A stretch of DNA of 64,000 nt. Origin: Thioalkalivibrio sp. ALJ24. GTDB taxonomy: Bacteria; Pseudomonadota; Gammaproteobacteria; Ectothiorhodospirales; Ectothiorhodospiraceae. The stretch spans positions 1 to 64,000 of the forward strand of contig NZ_KB898732.1 of NCBI RefSeq assembly GCF_000377785.1, in the 5' to 3' direction. Of the stretch, positions 42,807 to 50,475 are shown in pieces; within the stretch, counting starts at the first letter, position 1, and every line of letters starts with the position of its first letter. The position numbers were made by a program, and so were the translations under genes. The notes below the pieces were generated by a model, which saw only the letters and a program-made list of their open reading frames with translations, was not told the origin of the DNA and searched no databases.

Positions 42807-45089
42807 TCAATTCTGCGCTTGTGTGAGTCTCGCGCGGAACCAAGCCATCCGAAGGCGATCCCAGACAACAAACATCGCGGGCAGCACCAGGAGGTCGAAG
42901 ACCAGGGCGACCACCAGGCCAAAGGCGGTCAGCCACCCGAATGCGGCTGTCGGGTGGAAATCCGACAGCGTCAGCAGTAAAAACTGGCCGACCAGCACAA
43001 GGGTGGTCGCGGTGACGGCACGCCCGGTACGCCTAAAGGTCCGCGCCAATGCCCAGGTCACCGGGCTACCCGCCCGACGGCGGCGCAGATAGTCGTGCAG
43101 GATGTGGATGGTGTCATCCACGGCGATGCCGATCGCGACACTCGCGATCATGGCGGTTGCCATGTCCAGCCAGATGCCGAGCACGCCCATCATGGCGAAG
43201 ATCATCGCCACCGGCGCCACGTTCGGGATAATGCTCAGGGCGGCGACCGGGACCGAACGCCACATCAGCAGCATCAGCACGGACAAGAGCGCTACTACAA
43301 CCAGCAGGCTGTGGAGCTGGCCCTGAATCAGCAACCGTTCCTGGTCGGCGAAGAGTCGCCCCATCCCCGCGATATCCCACTTCAGGTCGGCGGGGGGCTC
43401 CGCCCGCAGGTGCTCCCTCAGGTCGGCCATCAGGGCATTGAGCTCGGCTGCGCCGGTGACGTTCAGGTTGAGTAGCAATCGACTGCGGCTGAAATCCCGA
43501 TCCACGACGTCCCACAGATCCTGCCCGTCATAGATGAACAGGTATTGCGCGATCAGCGGCTCGCTGTCGGGCAAGGTTCGGTAATCCGGATCCTCCTCGT
43601 TGAAGGCCCAGTGCATCTCCGCGACCAGGTCGGGCAACGAAAGGCTGTGGTCCACCTCGGGCCGGGAATCGGCCCAGTCCTGCACCGCGTGGATCGCCTG
43701 CAGCCGCTCGGGGGCCGTCAGGCTGTCCCAGTCGGGGCCGTCAAAGACCACCTCCATGGCCATCACGCCGGCGAGGTGCGACTCGACCTGCCGGGTGGCC
43801 TGGATGATCTCGTGCTTTTCGTCGAAGAAGGCGTAAAGATCGGTTTCCACTTCGACGTGGCGGATCTGCGGGATGGCCAGGGCGAACAGCAGCACCGCCG
43901 CGGCGACCACCCACCCTGCCCGGCGCATCGCCAGGTGGGCGGAGAACCGCAGGGCCCGGTCCAGTTGCCGCATGCCACGGCGCTGGCCCGTCCACGGCCC
44001 GCGGTCGTAGTGGGCCAGGAGCGTCGGCAACAACACCAGTACACAGACCGCTGCGAGCAGGACGCCGACTGCGGACACCTGACCAAATGTCTCGATGGGG
44101 CGGATCGGGCTGACGCTCAGCGAGGCAAGGCCGGCTGCGGTCGTCAGGGCCATGAACAGGGTGGGGCGCGCCACTGCCTGCAGCGCGGCCTCCACTCGGG
44201 CACGCCCGTGGCAACCGCGTTGTGCGGCGTGCAGGACGGCATTGAAGAAATGCATCATCATCGCCACCGTCAGCGCGGTCAGCAGCGGCGGCATGATCGC
44301 GGTGACCAGGGTAAACGGCTTGCCGGTGAGCACCAGCAGGGCCAGGGCGGAACCGGTCACGGCACTGATGGTGGCGGCCGCCAGACCCACGACCAGCCAG
44401 CGGCGGAACAGCCACCACAGCAGCAACAAGCCAATACCCATGGTGCCCGGCACCAGCAGGGCGAGATCGCCGATCATCGCGCGCAGTTGGGCTACGTCCA
44501 GGGCCACGTGCCCGGCCACGGCGGTCAGTTCGCCTTCCAGTCCGTGGTCCGCGATGGAGTGGCGGAGGAGGCGTTCCAGCTCCAGGCGCTGCAGGCTGTC
44601 TTCCAGCACATGAGGGCGCACCACCAGCGCGGTGGCGTCTCCGGTCTCGGAGACGATGAGCCCCGGGGCGAAGGTATCGCCCAGGGCCCGCTCCCGCCAG
44701 CCCGAGGCGTCCAGCCGCTTGAGGTCGCCGGCGTCGACCAGCGGCTCCACCGCAAAACCGTCGTGCGTGGCGCGGATATGGTCCGTGCTGGTCAGGCCCA
44801 GCACCCGCTCCACTCGATCGTCACCCTCCAGGGCCTCGGTCAGCGCGTTGAGCCGGGTCAGAAAGTCGGCCTCGAAGACCTGCTCGCCCTCGAACAAGGC
44901 CACCAGCACCTCGTCCTGAGGGAAGGTCTCGCGCAGTTCGTTCTCCAGCAAGACCGCCGGAGCATCCTCGGGTACATAGGTCTCGGGGGCGTTGTCCAGG
45001 TTGATCTGGAGCAGTACGGGCCCGGGAAGCAGGATCAGGAGCGCAAGAAGCGCCAGGGCAAGCCGCGGATGCCGCAGCATCCAGCGCAT
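42807..45089 (-). CDS. RND-superfamily (MMPL-type) exporter
   Basis: 760-residue inner-membrane protein of the COG1033 type. The first helix is LALALLALLILLPGPVLL. A periplasmic domain follows to about 210, then five helices (LLLLWWLFRRWLVVGLAAA through ALTTAAGLASLS), a second periplasmic domain, and the repeated helix block beginning LLVVVALLSVLMLL with the conserved GIAVDDTIHILHDYLRRRR. Two-fold internal symmetry is obvious. Such exporters move lipids or acylated small molecules to the periplasm, usually with a LolA-like carrier and an outer-membrane barrel. The start codon overlaps the stop of the barrel remnant (TGATG), showing the ancestral operon order. Confidence 0.9.
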   Translation of the reverse strand: MRWMLRHPRLALALLALLILLPGPVLLQINLDNAPETYVPEDAPAVLLENELRETFPQDEVLVALFEGEQVFEADFLTRLNALTEALEGDDRVERVLGLTSTDHIRATHDGFAVEPLVDAGDLKRLDASGWRERALGDTFAPGLIVSETGDATALVVRPHVLEDSLQRLELERLLRHSIADHGLEGELTAVAGHVALDVAQLRAMIGDLALLVPGTMGIGLLLLWWLFRRWLVVGLAAATISAVTGSALALLVLTGKPFTLVTAIMPPLLTALTVAMMMHFFNAVLHAAQRGCHGRARVEAALQAVARPTLFMALTTAAGLASLSVSPIRPIETFGQVSAVGVLLAAVCVLVLLPTLLAHYDRGPWTGQRRGMRQLDRALRFSAHLAMRRAGWVVAAAVLLFALAIPQIRHVEVETDLYAFFDEKHEIIQATRQVESHLAGVMAMEVVFDGPDWDSLTAPERLQAIHAVQDWADSRPEVDHSLSLPDLVAEMHWAFNEEDPDYRTLPDSEPLIAQYLFIYDGQDLWDVVDRDFSRSRLLLNLNVTGAAELNALMADLREHLRAEPPADLKWDIAGMGRLFADQERLLIQGQLHSLLVVVALLSVLMLLMWRSVPVAALSIIPNVAPVAMIFAMMGVLGIWLDMATAMIASVAIGIAVDDTIHILHDYLRRRRAGSPVTWALARTFRRTGRAVTATTLVLVGQFLLLTLSDFHPTAAFGWLTAFGLVVALVFDLLVLPAMFVVWDRLRMAWFRARLTQAQN

Positions 45090-45238
45090 CAGAACTGCCC
45101 TCGCCAGCCGAAAACCAGCATGCGCTTGCCCTGATGAAACCCGCCGGGCCTGGTATCGGCGCCATGCACCCAGTGAACGCCCGCGTAGAGTTCATGGGGC
45201 TCGCTGGCGATCCAGGCCATTCCGAGATTTAGGTTGCC
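45089..45238 (-). pseudogene. C-terminal fragment of a DUF1302-like outer-membrane barrel
   Basis: The minus strand encodes 49 residues containing LNLGMAWIASEPHELYAGVH, PGGFHQGKRML and FGWRGQF, then TGA. It aligns without gaps to the last strands of the LysM-barrel protein at 25289-27262 (LNPEIAWVANEPHELFVGAH, PGGFYRDNRML, LGWRGEF). No start or upstream part remains; the FAD-linked oxidase gene begins its stop 17 bp away. It is therefore the tail of a second barrel gene that once preceded this exporter. Confidence 0.85.
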
Positions 45239-45255
45239 CACGGGTGGTCTCTGGC

Positions 45256-46797
45256 CTACAGCGGGCTGTAACGGCCGGGCGCAATGATATTGTCCGGGTC
45301 CACCACGCCTTTTATGCTCCGGACGTTATTCCAGTACGGGTCGTCTGCGGATATCAGTTGATTCATCATATCCGCGCGTGCCCGATACGGCGACAAGCCA
45401 GCTTGGATCATGTGCTCGAGAAGTGCGTCTGCGCACGCATGCGCCCGCTCAACCTCCTCCGCATTGGTGCGGTCAAACAGTAGATTGATGACAGCCACCA
45501 TGGATGTCGGTGTTTCAATATTCAGGGTCATGTAAATGACGTGGTCGTATTCGCGGGCGACCGCTTCCATGCCGGCTACCGTTTTGGCTGCCAGCGCACC
45601 ATCGAGCGGCAGTGCAGGATTCACGAACAGCAGGCCGCAGCGGGATGCATCAAGTTCCTGCGCCCGTCGGTTGGGGTGGCCGAATTTCCACAGCAGATTC
45701 TGGATTGGCACGTCGGTCGGCTCGCCCAAAGCCAGACGGTGGAGTGGCCTCATGGCGTGGATTGCAGCCGCGCTCGCGCGAGCCTTTGGGAGGAACCGTA
45801 ACGGCTTTAGCACTGCCTGCCCGAGGCTTAACATTCCCTCCGTCAGGACGACGAGCCGTGCCAGGCGATTTGTTCTGCGCCGAATCTCCCGCACGGCGGC
45901 CCGCACCTGACCCCGGTTGCCGGTCACCGCGGCGAGACTGGACCATTCATAGGGGGCAAGCATGTCCAGGGCGTGTTCCGCTTCCGTCCGCGCCTTCTCG
46001 GGTGTCAGGGCACAAGATTCGATCAGATAGTCGGTGATGCCGTGCATCAGTGTCGATTGATTGCGCGCCTTGTTCCCGATATGCGTCACGGAGGTCAGCA
46101 GACCGTCGCGCTTCAGACGCGCGAGAACATTGATCAGCTCCCCCAGATCCTCGGTACGGCGAAGAGACAGTGATACCGCGACCTCCCTGGGGCGCCTCGG
46201 ACGCAACTGAAGACAGGCGCTGGTGACAATGCCCGCATTGCCCTGAAAAAATAATCCGTCGAGTATGGGGCCCAGGCCGTGAGGATGGGCGTGGGCGAGA
46301 GGAGATTGTTCCCCGAGCCTGCGGAACCCGGTTTTCAGGACCTCCCCCGTGCCGAGTACCGCTTCCAGGCCGAATACATCCTCGTAGCGCGGGCCAAAAT
46401 AGCCGACACCACGGTCCAGGGCGCAGCCCAGGAGGCTTGTATCCTTGCCTGACCCTGTGACGTTGAAACTGAGTTCAGGGCAATGCTCCTGCAGAAATCG
46501 GAACAGCTGAGCCTGTGTCACGCCCGGCTCGATGACCGCGACGGGATTATCCACTGAAATCTCGTCCGCGTTGAGTATACGGTTCATGCCACTGAGGTCG
46601 ACGACCCGGTTGTCGTCGGTGACCGGGGCTCGTGAGCCGTATCCCCAGTTCAAACCCGTGGATATGGGGTACAACGGGACGCCATCCCGGCGCGCCTGCA
46701 GCACGATGTCGCGGACTTCCTGCACGGAGGTCGGCTTGACCACGCCACGGGTCTGCCGCTGGACGCCGGTTACGTTCGCGGTAATGTCATTGTTCAT
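45256..46797 (-). CDS. FAD-linked oxidase (vanillyl-alcohol-oxidase/PCMH fold)
   Basis: 513 residues from ATG 46797; a TTG at 46806 would add three, and GGAGG lies 12 bp upstream of the ATG. The FAD-binding half has VVKPTSVQEVRDIVLQAR, PISTGLNWGYGS, VIEPGVTQAQLFRFLQE and VTGSGKDTSLLGCALDRGVG. The second half resembles the cap domain of 4-cresol dehydrogenase/vanillyl-alcohol oxidases and ends DPDNIIAPGRYSPL. Substrate unknown; phenols or alcohols are typical. It lies downstream of acyltransferase copy 2 and upstream of the exporter, so it may tailor the acylated product. Confidence 0.85.
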   Translation of the reverse strand: MNNDITANVTGVQRQTRGVVKPTSVQEVRDIVLQARRDGVPLYPISTGLNWGYGSRAPVTDDNRVVDLSGMNRILNADEISVDNPVAVIEPGVTQAQLFRFLQEHCPELSFNVTGSGKDTSLLGCALDRGVGYFGPRYEDVFGLEAVLGTGEVLKTGFRRLGEQSPLAHAHPHGLGPILDGLFFQGNAGIVTSACLQLRPRRPREVAVSLSLRRTEDLGELINVLARLKRDGLLTSVTHIGNKARNQSTLMHGITDYLIESCALTPEKARTEAEHALDMLAPYEWSSLAAVTGNRGQVRAAVREIRRRTNRLARLVVLTEGMLSLGQAVLKPLRFLPKARASAAAIHAMRPLHRLALGEPTDVPIQNLLWKFGHPNRRAQELDASRCGLLFVNPALPLDGALAAKTVAGMEAVAREYDHVIYMTLNIETPTSMVAVINLLFDRTNAEEVERAHACADALLEHMIQAGLSPYRARADMMNQLISADDPYWNNVRSIKGVVDPDNIIAPGRYSPL

Positions 46798-47027
46798 GAT
46801 GGTCAAGGTCCTCCGCCTGGCCCGGGATGTCGGTGTCGAAGCCCCTGTGCAGTTGCTGCAGCGCAGCCGGATGAAGCCGGGTCATATGGCGGATTTGTTC
46901 GATTGGATCAGGAAGTCATTCAGGGAAACAGTGACTAATGAACACGCCGGTGTTCGGGTCGCCTTAGTGCAGGAACAAGGCGCGGTGACTGATTCATGCC
47001 CCGTGTTGTCCGGAACGGTGGCGCCAG

Positions 47028-47801
47028 TCACGGGCCTGGCGAGGCCGCCGGCGCTGAGGATTCGGTTCCGCCGTCCAGCGAGGATGCCAGGCGTGTGCAT
47101 AACGGACCGAGGGACTCCGACCGCATCAGACTCGCGTGGGCCTCACCTGAATCGATGTAGAACGCGGCCCGTTCGCCATGATAGTCCACTTTGGACCCGA
47201 TCTGAGTGAATTCGAGCCCGGTGCGGCGGAGGATCCGCGCGAGTGCGGGCTCCATCATGGCGAAGGCGTGGCGCTTGTTCTCACGGACGCAGACAACGGT
47301 CGCCGCAACGAACAGGCTTACCGCCAGAATCGGAAACACGCGAGTCTGTTCGGGCGTCAAATCCAGTGCTGCGGGGTCGCCGATCGGGCTGACCTGTTCA
47401 CCCGCACGGCGCCGGAACAGGCCATGCACAGCCAGTCGCGAGACCTCACAGATGCTGCCCCGGTCGAGCCGGTCCGGCCGTTGGGGCACGTCGAAAAAGC
47501 TATCCCGGCAATTCCGCTCCATTGGAAGGTCCGGGATGGGATCATCGGCATCGACATGGACCACGCGCACGCTACCTGCCGCGAATGCGCTAGGGATATG
47601 TCGGAGCAGACAATGCCAGGACTGGTCATCGTAGGCGTCGGCCTCCCGCTGGCCCGGACAATCCTCTTCACGTTCGAACTGGAATTCGCGGCAGTAGACC
47701 TCGTAGCGCAGTCGATATGCCGCCTCCCGTTCCTCCGGCGTCCTCGGCTCGGTCAGAGAAAAATACCGATTGAAGCTGTCCGTGATCGGTTCATCGTTCA
47801 A
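47028..47801 (-). CDS. Exosortase-system-associated acyltransferase (AHL-synthase-like), copy 2
   Basis: 257-residue member of family TIGR03694, full-length form. The N-terminus SFNRYFSLTEPRTPEE leads into YRLRYEVYCREFQFE; the core has SVRVVHVD, ICEVSRLAVHGLFRRR, FVAATVVCVRENKRHAFAMM and EPALARILRRTGLEFTQIGS followed by DYHGERAAFYI. The conserved segments fit LuxI-related N-acyltransferases that take acyl-CoA or acyl-ACP. The product is unknown. The FAD-linked oxidase follows after 230 bp and the MMPL exporter after that, in the same direction. Confidence 0.88.
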   Translation of the reverse strand: MNDEPITDSFNRYFSLTEPRTPEEREAAYRLRYEVYCREFQFEREEDCPGQREADAYDDQSWHCLLRHIPSAFAAGSVRVVHVDADDPIPDLPMERNCRDSFFDVPQRPDRLDRGSICEVSRLAVHGLFRRRAGEQVSPIGDPAALDLTPEQTRVFPILAVSLFVAATVVCVRENKRHAFAMMEPALARILRRTGLEFTQIGSKVDYHGERAAFYIDSGEAHASLMRSESLGPLCTRLASSLDGGTESSAPAASPGP

Positions 47802-48432
47802 GGTCGTTGTTCCTGTCGGCCGTAGTGCAACACCGGATGCTCACAAGCGAAACGCTGAGGAGCGCAGCTTTAACTTCTGCTGGGTCCATACAAGCAGGAG
47901 TGTAGTGCGATTCGGGAAGAATTGCCGGCGTAAGCGGGCCCGTCAAGCGGACCATCCATTCCTGGAGTCCTCGGGCGTCCAACGGAGCCCGGCGCAGACC
48001 ACCGGCGGCAGATCACCGGGTGCGTCATGCGCCCGCTTTCCGTGGGAGTCGAGCACCCACCAGTGGGTGATCTCCTGGATCTCGTCACGCTCACTGGCGT
48101 TGAAGCGCCCGATGAGCGCGCTCCGGTTCGGCACACGGTTTCCCGCCTGTCGGTCGGATCATGGCTCCGGATCGATGAGAGTCTTTCTCACCATGCTCTC
48201 GAGCGAGGGGTCACTTCAGTGCAGCCTGATATGCCCGCCCCGTGGCGAGCCCGGTGCAGGCTCCGCATCCCCTCGGTACCTTGTGTTTCCGTGTGAGGGC
48301 TGCGGGGCCTGTCCGGGGACGGTGGTCCGTCTTTGACGGTTGCCAGGGGCGGGTCTAGCGTCAAAGGCAAGGGGCAGGGAAAGGCTCCGCAAAACCCGTT
48401 GCAACCTCGCGGAATCGCGAAGGAGGCACACC
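47802..48432. other. 631 bp without a recognised gene
   Basis: The segment between acyltransferase copy 2 and the small plus-strand gene contains only short frames. The best is a 63-codon GTG-started minus-strand frame (47943-48134) that follows directly after an in-frame stop, lacks a ribosome site and matches no family I know. GGAGG-type sites and composition give no further support. It probably holds the promoter of the acyltransferase and the remains of decayed genes. Confidence 0.4.
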
Positions 48433-48753
48433 ATGCGCAGCGCAGACAACATGCCGGTCCTGGACTGGGAGAACGGCAAGAACGCCATGCGGGCGAAGTT
48501 CCAGGTGATGCACGAGGAACCGGTGGTGCTGAAGATGCCCGCCGACATGGACTGGTCGGTGAACGGGGGCGAGTTCGGCTGCACGCCGGACGACGGCGGC
48601 ATGCCGCGTGACTGCGAGGGCGGCAGCCTGCTGCATCGTCTGGCGGAGCTCAATGACATGCCGGCGCTGGAGGACATCGCGAAGGCCTGCGACTACTCCG
48701 GTTCCCGCGTGGACATCGACGCCGCCGGCTCCCGCATCATCGTGCACGACTGA
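48433..48753 (+). CDS. Small acidic protein of unknown function
   Basis: 106 residues, preceded by AGGAGG (48421-48426) at good spacing from the ATG. It is acidic and Met-rich (MRSADNMPVLDWENGKNAMR, LKMPADMDWSVNGGEFGCTP) with four scattered cysteines or Cys-containing motifs, and ends SRIIVHD. No signal peptide or membrane segment. I do not recognise the family. It is followed after 57 bp by an SRPBCC-fold gene in the same direction and may share its transcript. Confidence 0.65.
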   Translation: MRSADNMPVLDWENGKNAMRAKFQVMHEEPVVLKMPADMDWSVNGGEFGCTPDDGGMPRDCEGGSLLHRLAELNDMPALEDIAKACDYSGSRVDIDAAGSRIIVHD

Positions 48754-48810
48754 CGGGGCTCGTGCCGCCGGTCCGGCCGGCTCCCGGCCTGCATCCGGCA
48801 GGGGGGCGCG

Positions 48811-49230
48811 ATGTCGGTGATCCGCCACGAGATCGAGATCGATGCTGCTCCGGAGGCGGTGTTCGATCTGATGGCCCGGGTGGAGGCGTTCGCTGAGTAC
48901 AGCGAGGCCATCGAGTCCATCACCTGCGTCGGGCCCGGGCGCTACCGCTGGCGTGTGCGCGTGGCCGGGGTGCCGCTGTCTTTTGACGTGGAGGTGCTGG
49001 TGGCCGTCCCGCCGCGCCTGCTCGGCTGGCGCGCGCTGGCCGGGTTGTCCTGCGAGGGCTGCTACCGGCTGTCGGCGAGCGGGCGCGGCACGCATCTGCA
49101 GCTGGCCGTGCGCTGCGGCGGCGAGAATCCCCTGACCGACGGCCTGCTCGGCCTGGCCGCCCACCCGTTGCTGGACGAGCTGGGGGCCGAGGTGGTGCGT
49201 AATGCCCGGCCGGCCCTGCATCGGTCGTGA
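48811..49230 (+). CDS. SRPBCC-fold (START-like) protein
   Basis: 139 residues. It opens HEIEIDAAPEAVFDLMARVEAF, the typical first strand and helix of polyketide-cyclase/SRPBCC proteins, and continues through RYRWRVRVAGVPLSFDVEVL to a long C-terminal helix (PLLDELGAEVVRNA). This fold binds hydrophobic ligands; the specific ligand is not predictable. RatA-type ribosome-associated proteins are in the same superfamily but lack of the RatA signature argues against that. It is convergent with def, which ends 3 bp away. Confidence 0.75.
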   Translation: MSVIRHEIEIDAAPEAVFDLMARVEAFAEYSEAIESITCVGPGRYRWRVRVAGVPLSFDVEVLVAVPPRLLGWRALAGLSCEGCYRLSASGRGTHLQLAVRCGGENPLTDGLLGLAAHPLLDELGAEVVRNARPALHRS

Positions 49231-49233
49231 GCC

Positions 49234-49770
49234 CTATGCTTCTGCGTGGAATTCGCGGTATTCCTCGAGGAAGGCGAGACGGGTGGTGTCGGTCACCCGG
49301 TCGATGAACAGGGTGCCGTCGAGGTGGTCGATCTCGTGCTGGAACACGGTGGCCAGGAAGCCTTCGGGTTCCAGACGACGGGCGGTACCGTCGGGCTCGC
49401 GGTAGTCAACGGCGATGTGGCGCGGCCGGGCGACTTCGCCGCGCAGGCCGGGTACGGACAGGCAGCCTTCCCAGTAGCATTGCGGCGTCGAATCCAGCAC
49501 GGTGACCACCGGGTTTACCAGCACCAGTCGGCCGGTGGGTACGGCATCGGGGTAGCGCGTGTTGCCCGGCCGGATCTCGATCACGGCCACGCGCCGCGAG
49601 TCACCGATCTGGGCGGCGGCGAGGCCGAGCCCTTCGCTGGCGTGCATGGTGTCGACCAGGTCGTCCACCAGCGCCCGCAGCCCGGGGCTGCCGAAGTCGC
49701 CATCGGCCACCGGGTCGCAGACGCGACGCAGGTCGGGGTGGCCCATACGCAGGATACGACGAACGCTCAT
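49234..49770 (-). CDS. def: Peptide deformylase
   Basis: 178-residue metalloenzyme that removes the N-formyl group from new proteins. All three motifs are intact: GLGLAAAQIG (47-56), EGCLSVPG (101-108, Cys metal ligand) and QHEIDHLDG (144-152, two His ligands and catalytic Glu). The start at 49770 gives MSVRRILRMGHPDLR, the usual N-terminus. It stands alone, convergent with the SRPBCC gene and divergent from the DUF429 gene, so it is probably a second or stand-alone deformylase rather than the one paired with fmt. Confidence 0.95.
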   Translation of the reverse strand: MSVRRILRMGHPDLRRVCDPVADGDFGSPGLRALVDDLVDTMHASEGLGLAAAQIGDSRRVAVIEIRPGNTRYPDAVPTGRLVLVNPVVTVLDSTPQCYWEGCLSVPGLRGEVARPRHIAVDYREPDGTARRLEPEGFLATVFQHEIDHLDGTLFIDRVTDTTRLAFLEEYREFHAEA

Positions 49771-49842
49771 GGCATTGATGGTGCCACAGCGAAAAAGAAC
49801 GCTCGCGGCCTGGCGCGTTCGAAGCCGGCCAAAGGAGACCGC

Positions 49843-50475
49843 ATGGGGCAGTGGATCGTGGGGGTGGATCTGTCCGGGCCCGGGAGTGCCGGGCAGACGT
49901 CCGTCGCCGTTTTCGCCGAGCGCGGCGGGGCGCTCCGGCTGCAGGAGCTGCTTGCGGGGGCGGATGATCAGGCGATCCTGGACCGTGTGCCGGCTGCGGC
50001 GGTGGTGGGGCTGGATGCACCCCTGTCGTATTCGCCCGCCGGGGGGAGCCGCACCTCCGACCGGTCGCTGCGCCAACTGGCGGTGGAATGGGGCCTGCCG
50101 GCCGGCACCGTGATGGCGCCTTCCGCGCCGCGGATGAGCTACCTGACGCTCCGCGGTGTTGCGGTCAGCCGCATGCTCGCCACCGAGCGCCCGGATGCAC
50201 GCGTGGCGGAGGTGCACCCCACGGTCGCCATGGCGCTGGGCGGGGCTTCGGTCGAGACCCTGAAGGCGATGAAGCACGCGGCGGACGCGCGACGGCAACT
50301 ACTGGCCTGGCTGGATCGACAGGGTCTGGACGGGGTGCGCGATCTCGCCGAGGCCAGCGACCATTCAGTGGCGGCCTGCGCCGCGGCATGGGCCGCCTGG
50401 CAGTGGAGCCGGGGCCGCTCCGCCTGGATCCACCCGGCCGAGCCACCGCAACACCCGTACGATTTCGCCTGCTGA
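49843..50475 (+). CDS. DUF429 family protein (predicted nuclease fold)
   Basis: 210 residues preceded by AAAGGAG (49831-49837). DUF429 features are WIVGVDLSGPGSAGQTSVAV at the start, VVGLDAPLSY, EVHPTVAMALGG, and DLAEASDHSVAACAAAWAAW near the end. The family has an RNase H-like fold and is predicted to act on nucleic acids, but no activity is established. The last 115 bp (50361-50475) recur at 52489-52603 with only four differences, all synonymous. That makes this gene the boundary of a repeat-flanked segment. Confidence 0.8.
   Translation: MGQWIVGVDLSGPGSAGQTSVAVFAERGGALRLQELLAGADDQAILDRVPAAAVVGLDAPLSYSPAGGSRTSDRSLRQLAVEWGLPAGTVMAPSAPRMSYLTLRGVAVSRMLATERPDARVAEVHPTVAMALGGASVETLKAMKHAADARRQLLAWLDRQGLDGVRDLAEASDHSVAACAAAWAAWQWSRGRSAWIHPAEPPQHPYDFAC
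50361..50475 (+). repeat. 115-bp direct repeat, left copy (3' end of the DUF429 gene)
   Basis: It matches 52489-52603 at 111 of 115 positions. The differences are CAT/CAC, TCA/TCG, TGC/TGT and TGC/TGT in frame, so every one leaves the protein unchanged. The two copies are 2128 bp apart in the same orientation and enclose the second PEP-CTERM gene. Confidence 0.9.

Noticed and set aside
47943-48134. 63-codon GTG-started minus-strand frame
   Set aside because: No ribosome site, no recognised family, and the frame begins immediately after a stop; possibly a decayed gene end.
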